DNA from: an uncultured Collinsella sp.
Lineage (GTDB): Bacteria; Actinomycetota; Coriobacteriia; Coriobacteriales; Coriobacteriaceae
Direction: 5' to 3'
Length of the DNA stretch: 17,372 nt
Assembly (NCBI GenBank): GCA_900554325.1
Contig: USHA01000045.1
Coordinates: 1-17,372, forward strand
How positions within the stretch are numbered: the stretch's first letter is position 1; each line of letters opens with the position of its first letter. The notes beneath the pieces are model-generated. The model was not told where the DNA came from. It ran no database searches and saw only the letters and a program-made list of their open reading frames with translations. A program made the translations under genes and the position numbers. This document shows, piece by piece, positions 14,799-17,372 of the stretch.

Positions 14799-14809
14799 TA
14801 TGATATGAT
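14799..14809 (+). promoter_or_regulatory. candidate -10 region of the GyrI-like gene
   Basis: Two overlapping TATGAT hexamers (14799-14804 and 14804-14809) 41-52 nt before the ATG. No classical -35 hexamer is found; the -35 position coincides with the SOS operator or the A/T-rich bases just before it. Confidence 0.45.
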
Positions 14810-14850
14810 TCAGCTATCTAAGCAGGCCAATACGCAGAAAGGCGGCCAAC

Positions 14851-15489
14851 ATGGCGTTCGACTTTAAGAAGGAATGCAAGGAGCTCTACAGACCTGCGAG
14901 CAAGCCGAGTATCGTAACTGTCCCGCCTATGAGCTACGTTGCCGTTCGCGGAAAGGGCGACCCAAATACCGAAGGTGGCGAGTATCAAAATGCCCTGCCG
15001 CTGCTTTACGGCATCGCCTATACCGTCAAGATGTCAAAGAAAGGCTCAAGGAGTATCGAGGGCTATTTCGACTTTGTGGTACCGCCGCTCGAGGGCTTCT
15101 GGTGGCAAGACTCCCCGAGCGGCGACATCGATTATGTACGCAAGGACGATTTCAACTTTATCTCGTGCATCCGCCTGCCCGATTTCGTCACTCAGGATGA
15201 CTTTGACTGGGCGGTCGCGGAAGCCACGGCCAAAAAGAAACTGGACTTTTCTGCCGTCGAGCTGCTTAAAGTTGACGAGGGTCTCTGCGTTCAATGCATG
15301 CATACCGGACCCTACGACAGCGAGCCGGCAACCGTAGACGCCATGCATGAATATGCGACCGAGCAGGGCTATGTCCCCGACTTCTCAGACACCCGTTTAC
15401 ATCACGAAATCTATCTTTCCGATCCACGCAAGTGTGCGCCGGAGAAACTTAAGACTGTGGTTCGTCATCCTATCAAGCGCGCTGAATAG
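14851..15489 (+). CDS. GyrI-like small-molecule-binding domain protein, probably SOS-induced
   Basis: 212-residue cytoplasmic protein of the long GyrI-like group. The recognisable parts are the VPPMSYVAVRGKGDP strand (24-38), GYFDFVVPPLEGFWW (71-85), the HTGPYDSEPAT motif (151-161) and HHEIYLSDP (184-192) near the C-terminus. GyrI-like domains bind small hydrophobic ligands; E. coli GyrI (SbmC) is an SOS protein that protects gyrase from toxins, and some bacterial relatives hydrolyse cyclopropane-bearing DNA-alkylating natural products. The LexA box at 14780-14795 fits such a genotoxin-response job. No DNA-binding domain is fused, unlike AraC- or MerR-type regulators with the same domain. AAAGGCGG precedes the ATG. 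Which of ligand trap, hydrolase or gyrase protector it is cannot be decided here. Stop TAG. Confidence 0.87.
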   Translation: MAFDFKKECKELYRPASKPSIVTVPPMSYVAVRGKGDPNTEGGEYQNALPLLYGIAYTVKMSKKGSRSIEGYFDFVVPPLEGFWWQDSPSGDIDYVRKDDFNFISCIRLPDFVTQDDFDWAVAEATAKKKLDFSAVELLKVDEGLCVQCMHTGPYDSEPATVDAMHEYATEQGYVPDFSDTRLHHEIYLSDPRKCAPEKLKTVVRHPIKRAE

Positions 15490-15562
15490 CGTGGAGCGTC
15501 ATTTCACGCGCTGGGTTTTAAGCCAGCCAACCAGCCGCCTCCTAGGCCGTCCGGTAATTATC

Positions 15563-15589
15563 TTGACGCGGCCCGTCGCATCTTATAAG
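15563..15589 (+). promoter_or_regulatory. candidate promoter of the Abi_2 leader/gene
   Basis: TTGACG (15563-15568) and TATAAG (15584-15589) with a short 15-bp spacer. Transcription would begin near 15596 and give a leader of about 64 nt before the Abi_2 ATG at 15660. Confidence 0.45.
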
Positions 15590-15602
15590 TTTGTTTTGCT
15601 AA

Positions 15603-15658
15603 AGCTGGAAAGCCTCTCAACGATGCGCAACTCCAGCTCTTTTTCTATCAAGAGGCTT
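15603..15658 (+). ncRNA. structured leader / possible small RNA upstream of the Abi_2 gene
   Basis: Two helices can form. AGCTGGA (15603-15609) pairs with TCCAGCT (15632-15638), followed by CTTTTT, resembling a small terminator. AAGCCTCT (15610-15617), lying in the loop of that hairpin, pairs perfectly with AGAGGCTT (15651-15658), which contains the AGAGG ribosome binding site of the Abi_2 gene. Together they make an H-type pseudoknot, or two alternative folds. The element starts a few bases after the predicted transcription start. AbiF-type HEPN genes are reported to carry an upstream non-coding RNA antitoxin; assignment to that class is inference. Confidence 0.4.
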
Positions 15659-15659
15659 A

Positions 15660-16018
15660 ATGAAATACCAGAAGTCGCGGATATCCATCAACGAACAAAT
15701 AGCACTATTGACAGAAAACAAGGGTCTTAAGTGCTCTGATCAAAGCGAACTCGAGCGAGCTTTGGTCGAAGCCAACCACTACAGACTGTCGGCCTACTGA
15801 TTTCCCTACAAAACCAAATGCAAGTCCGGGATTACCATCTTTCGCGAAGGCACAACATTCGAAACCATCATCTACACGTATGAATTTGACCGAGCCCTCC
15901 GGCAGTTAATGTTTGATGCGGTCGGCAGTGCGGTCGGCAGAATTGAGATCTACCTCAGAAGCAGAATTGCCTATCTTGCCTCTGAGGAACGCGGGCCTTT
16001 CTGTTACCCAGATGTCGC
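15660..16018 (+). pseudogene. broken Abi_2 / AbiF-like (HEPN) abortive-infection gene
   Basis: The start (ATG after AGAGG) and N-terminus look intact: MKYQKSRISINEQIALL..., then EANHYRLSAY. Codon 47 is TGA (15798-15800), exactly where the family has Trp in YRLSxYW-P. The same frame continues with FREGTTFETI, YEFDRALRQL and RIEIYLRSRIAY, unmistakably Abi_2-like. A 12-bp tandem duplication (15918-15929 and 15930-15941) inserts four residues before RIEI. The HEPN RNase motif R-x(4-6)-H appears to lack its histidine: relatives read about RTRIAYH, here LRSRIAYLAS. Homology stops after GPFCYPD near 16013, where a chloride-channel remnant begins, so the C-terminal half is missing. These genes are RNA-cleaving toxins of phage-defence systems; this copy cannot make a full product. 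Confidence 0.8.
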
Positions 16019-16234
16019 CATAACGAGGCTCAACTCGGCATGCCCGTCGAGCTCTGCGCCGCACTGGGCTACGCAGCTGTCTTTGGCAGCGCCACCAATA
16101 CGCTGCTCGCACCCATCCTTATTGGCTGCGAAGTCTTCGGCTTTGGTAACTTGCCGATGTTCTTTATTGTCTGCGTCGTGGCTTACCTGTTCAACATGGA
16201 TAAATCGATCTACGCCCTGCAGGAGCGGGCGTAG
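16019..16234 (+). pseudogene. 3' remnant of a CLC-type chloride channel gene
   Basis: In the frame of an ATG at 16040, about 70 residues read NEAQLGMPVELCAALGYAAV, then FGSATNTLLAPILIG, EVFGFGNLPMFF and KSIYALQERA, ending in TAG. This matches the C-terminal membrane helices of CLC chloride channels/antiporters (the FAGATNxPL-type and ELFG-type motifs and the final KSIY-Q tail). A complete CLC protein has 400 or more residues, so at least four fifths of the gene is gone. The upstream edge (around 16013-16022) is fused to the truncated Abi_2 gene in a different frame, and no ribosome binding site precedes ATG 16040, so translation is unlikely. Confidence 0.75.
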
Positions 16235-16240
16235 ATCGAT
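16204..16240. repeat. 14-bp perfect hairpin overlapping the CLC remnant stop codon
   Basis: ATCGATCTACGCCC (16204-16217) pairs with GGGCGTAGATCGAT (16227-16240) around 9 nt. The right arm contains the TAG stop (16232-16234). No T-run follows. Confidence 0.65.
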
Positions 16241-16257
16241 GTCCAGGCAGGCGGTCT

Positions 16258-16413
16258 CAACCGGAAACGGCGTCCCACTCTGAGGCTGTATTCCGGGACA
16301 CGGTTTCCGCTTGGGACGCCATTCGGAAAGCGCATCCCGCTTTAAAACGGAATTCCGGGACGTAGTTTCCGTCTGAGCCTCCATTCGGAAAGCATGTCCC
16401 GTTCTTTCACGGC
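16258..16413. repeat. tandem repeat, 62-bp period, about 2.5 units
   Basis: Unit 1 (16290-16351) and unit 2 (16352-16413) share ATTCCGGGAC at positions 1-10, TTTCCG at 15-20 and CCATTCGGAAAGC at about 30-42, then TCCCG and ACGG. A half unit (16258-16289) precedes them. Within each unit TTTCCG pairs with CGGAAA and CGGGA with TCCCG, so each unit folds into a hairpin. It lies between the convergent CLC remnant and the methyltransferase gene. Confidence 0.75.
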
Positions 16414-16440
16414 ATCTTGGCTATGCAAAGCGCTCGAGTG

Positions 16441-17019
16441 TTACTCCTCGTACGCGCCCTCAAGCCGAAGCAGCCACTCCTTGCGATCAAGCCCGCCGGC
16501 ATATCCGTTAAGCGAGCCGTCGGCCGCCACCACGCGATGGCATGGCACAATAATCGAAACAGGGTTGCGAGCGACCGCGGCCCCCACGGCACGGGGAGAC
16601 ACAACGGGTGTCTCATTTCCCGGCACACGATGTCGAGCCGCAACACGCTGGGCGATCTCGCCATACGTAGCGACCTCGCCACGCGGAATAGAAAGCAGCT
16701 CGTACCAAACTTCACGCTGAAACGCCGTGCCAATCAAATGCAACGGCGGCGTAAACCGAGGTTCCTGCCCTGCAAAATAAGCATTCAACCAAGCCCAAGA
16801 ACGCTCGAGCACCGAGGAGGCCGCACCATTTGCGGGATTCACCGACGACATGCCACCGGTACCGGAAACCGCGTCGGCGCCTTCAACATGTTCGGAGTCT
16901 TCCCGGAGAAGCGTGGAGCCAAAATGCTCCTGCCCCTCAAACCAAAGTCCCGTCAGACCGCGGCCATCAGCGGCAAGCAAGATTTCGCCCAAAGGCGAAG
17001 CAAACGTCGTCGTGACCAC
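16441..17019 (-). CDS. ogt: methylated-DNA--[protein]-cysteine S-methyltransferase
   Basis: Suicide DNA-repair protein that moves the methyl group of O6-methylguanine to its own cysteine. 192 residues. The C-terminal domain holds the active-site PCHRV (159-163, C160), the helix-turn-helix RAVGAAVARNP (143-153) with its DNA-finger arginine, and the closing YAGGLDRKEWLL (173-184). Two insertions stand out: a Gly/Ser-rich linker at about 38-68 in the N-terminal domain, and about ten extra residues (HRVPGNETPV, 130-139) between the GEIA helix and the DNA-binding helix. The start is GTG 17019 with AAAGGAG 6 nt upstream. No LexA box is seen upstream, so any damage control would differ from that of the GyrI-like gene. 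Stop TAA. Confidence 0.94.
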   Translation of the reverse strand: MVTTTFASPLGEILLAADGRGLTGLWFEGQEHFGSTLLREDSEHVEGADAVSGTGGMSSVNPANGAASSVLERSWAWLNAYFAGQEPRFTPPLHLIGTAFQREVWYELLSIPRGEVATYGEIAQRVAARHRVPGNETPVVSPRAVGAAVARNPVSIIVPCHRVVAADGSLNGYAGGLDRKEWLLRLEGAYEE

Positions 17020-17097
17020 CAGCGGCTCCTTTCAAAACTCCGCAACATAATACCGCGAATTGTGCAGACAACCCCAATCGACCCCAAAGTCACCCTA

Positions 17098-17127
17098 GGC
17101 AGCAGGCGCGAACGCGCCGCAGCTGCC
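17098..17127. repeat. GC-rich hairpin 1 upstream of ogt
   Basis: GGCAGC-A-GGCGCG-AA-CGCGCC-GCA-GCTGCC: two stacked stems with an asymmetric bulge. Its architecture is repeated by the hairpin at 17151-17179. The whole 17020-17372 stretch (353 bp) shows only ogt's start region and inverted repeats, and I see no credible gene in it. Confidence 0.6.
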
Positions 17128-17150
17128 GGCCGCGCTCCGCAGTCCCCCAA

Positions 17151-17179
17151 GGCGGCAGGCGCAAAGCGCCGAGGCCGCC
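17151..17179. repeat. GC-rich hairpin 2 upstream of ogt
   Basis: GGCGGC-A-GGCGC-AAA-GCGCC-GAG-GCCGCC, the same stem/1-nt bulge/stem/3-nt bulge plan as hairpin 1 with compensating base changes. Confidence 0.6.
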
Positions 17180-17314
17180 GCCGGGATCAGGGCCCGCAAC
17201 GGCCACGTGCCTCATCAGCCCAGCGGCCCCAACCAACAACGGCCCCATCGCAGGCCGCTCGCAGCAGCGTCATCGCAGGCGGGGGCCGGGCTTGGTTTTC
17301 AGAACACTCCGCAG

Positions 17315-17372
17315 ACCAGTGCGGCGCCTTGTCCGCGGCTCCGAAGGAGCAGGACAAGGCGCCGCACATGGT
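17315..17372. repeat. strong inverted repeat at the right window edge
   Basis: GTGCGGCGCCTTGTCC (17319-17334) pairs perfectly with 17352-17367 around 17 nt; ACCA (17315-17318) pairs with TGGT (17369-17372) across a one-base bulge, giving a 20-bp stem that ends exactly at the window edge. It may be a terminator of a gene beyond the window; a T-run, if any, would lie outside. Confidence 0.7.

Noticed and set aside
15347..15730. Plus-strand frame spanning the end of the GyrI-like gene and the Abi_2 leader
   Set aside because: Out of frame with both real genes; the leader is better explained as untranslated structured RNA.
16004..16384. Minus-strand frame over the CLC remnant and tandem repeat
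   Set aside because: It is the antisense of the CLC coding sequence plus repeat sequence; no family features.
16258..16413. CRISPR array
   Set aside because: Only 2.5 units, the whole 62-bp unit is repeated with scattered changes rather than constant repeats with unique spacers, and no cas genes are present.
17187..17369. 60-residue minus-strand frame starting at 17369
   Set aside because: It begins inside the terminal hairpin, has no ribosome site and no recognisable sequence; its openness is explained by high GC.

Overview
The window looks like a stretch of chromosome from a high-GC gut actinobacterium of the class Coriobacteriia, most likely a Collinsella-type organism. This is inferred from the GC-rich coding style, the mix of genes (GGDEF/REC/HD-GYP protein with a companion HPt, group-III-like phosphofructokinase with a Lys at the pyrophosphate/ATP selectivity position, SEC-C methionine aminopeptidase, FtsX-type permease) and many intergenic hairpins. 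No rRNA, tRNA, CRISPR array or transposase gene is visible. The 13 apparently intact genes are moderately dense and on both strands. Eight end in TAG, five in TAA and none in TGA.

Layout. 1-2332 (minus strand): a two-gene signalling operon, a PAS-like/GGDEF-like/REC/HD-GYP protein followed by a single-domain HPt protein. 2544-3341 (minus): an alpha/beta hydrolase. 3567-6460 (plus): a COG0731-type radical SAM enzyme, a type I methionine aminopeptidase with an N-terminal SEC-C zinc motif, and a D-2-hydroxyacid dehydrogenase, separated by strong hairpins. 6715-8100 (minus): M18 aspartyl-type aminopeptidase. 8262-10567 (plus): a membrane-anchored Ntn (choloylglycine-hydrolase-like) amidase and 6-phosphofructokinase. 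10568-11106 is a non-coding block packed with nested inverted repeats. 11107-14579 (minus): a MacB/FtsX-type ABC exporter pair, ATPase first, permease overlapping it. 14780-15489 (plus): a GyrI-like protein behind a near-perfect LexA (SOS) box. 15490-16413 is a decayed patch: an Abi_2/AbiF-like HEPN gene broken by an in-frame TGA, a 12-bp tandem duplication and loss of its 3' part, joined directly to the 3' remnant of a CLC chloride-channel gene, followed by a 62-bp tandem repeat. 16441-17019 (minus): O6-methylguanine-DNA methyltransferase. 17020-17372: non-coding, hairpin-rich.

How the parts relate. Most of the left two thirds is ordinary housekeeping (protein maturation, peptide turnover, glycolysis, redox). 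The right third is the more interesting part. An apparently SOS-controlled GyrI-like gene and an alkylation-repair gene flank a degraded abortive-infection gene. The leader of that gene can fold into two competing or pseudoknotted helices, one terminator-like and one hiding its ribosome binding site. This resembles the non-coding RNA plus HEPN-toxin layout described for AbiF-type systems, although here the protein is dead. Short dispersed hairpin repeats (three copies of one family, plus several unique ones) occupy many of the intergenic gaps.
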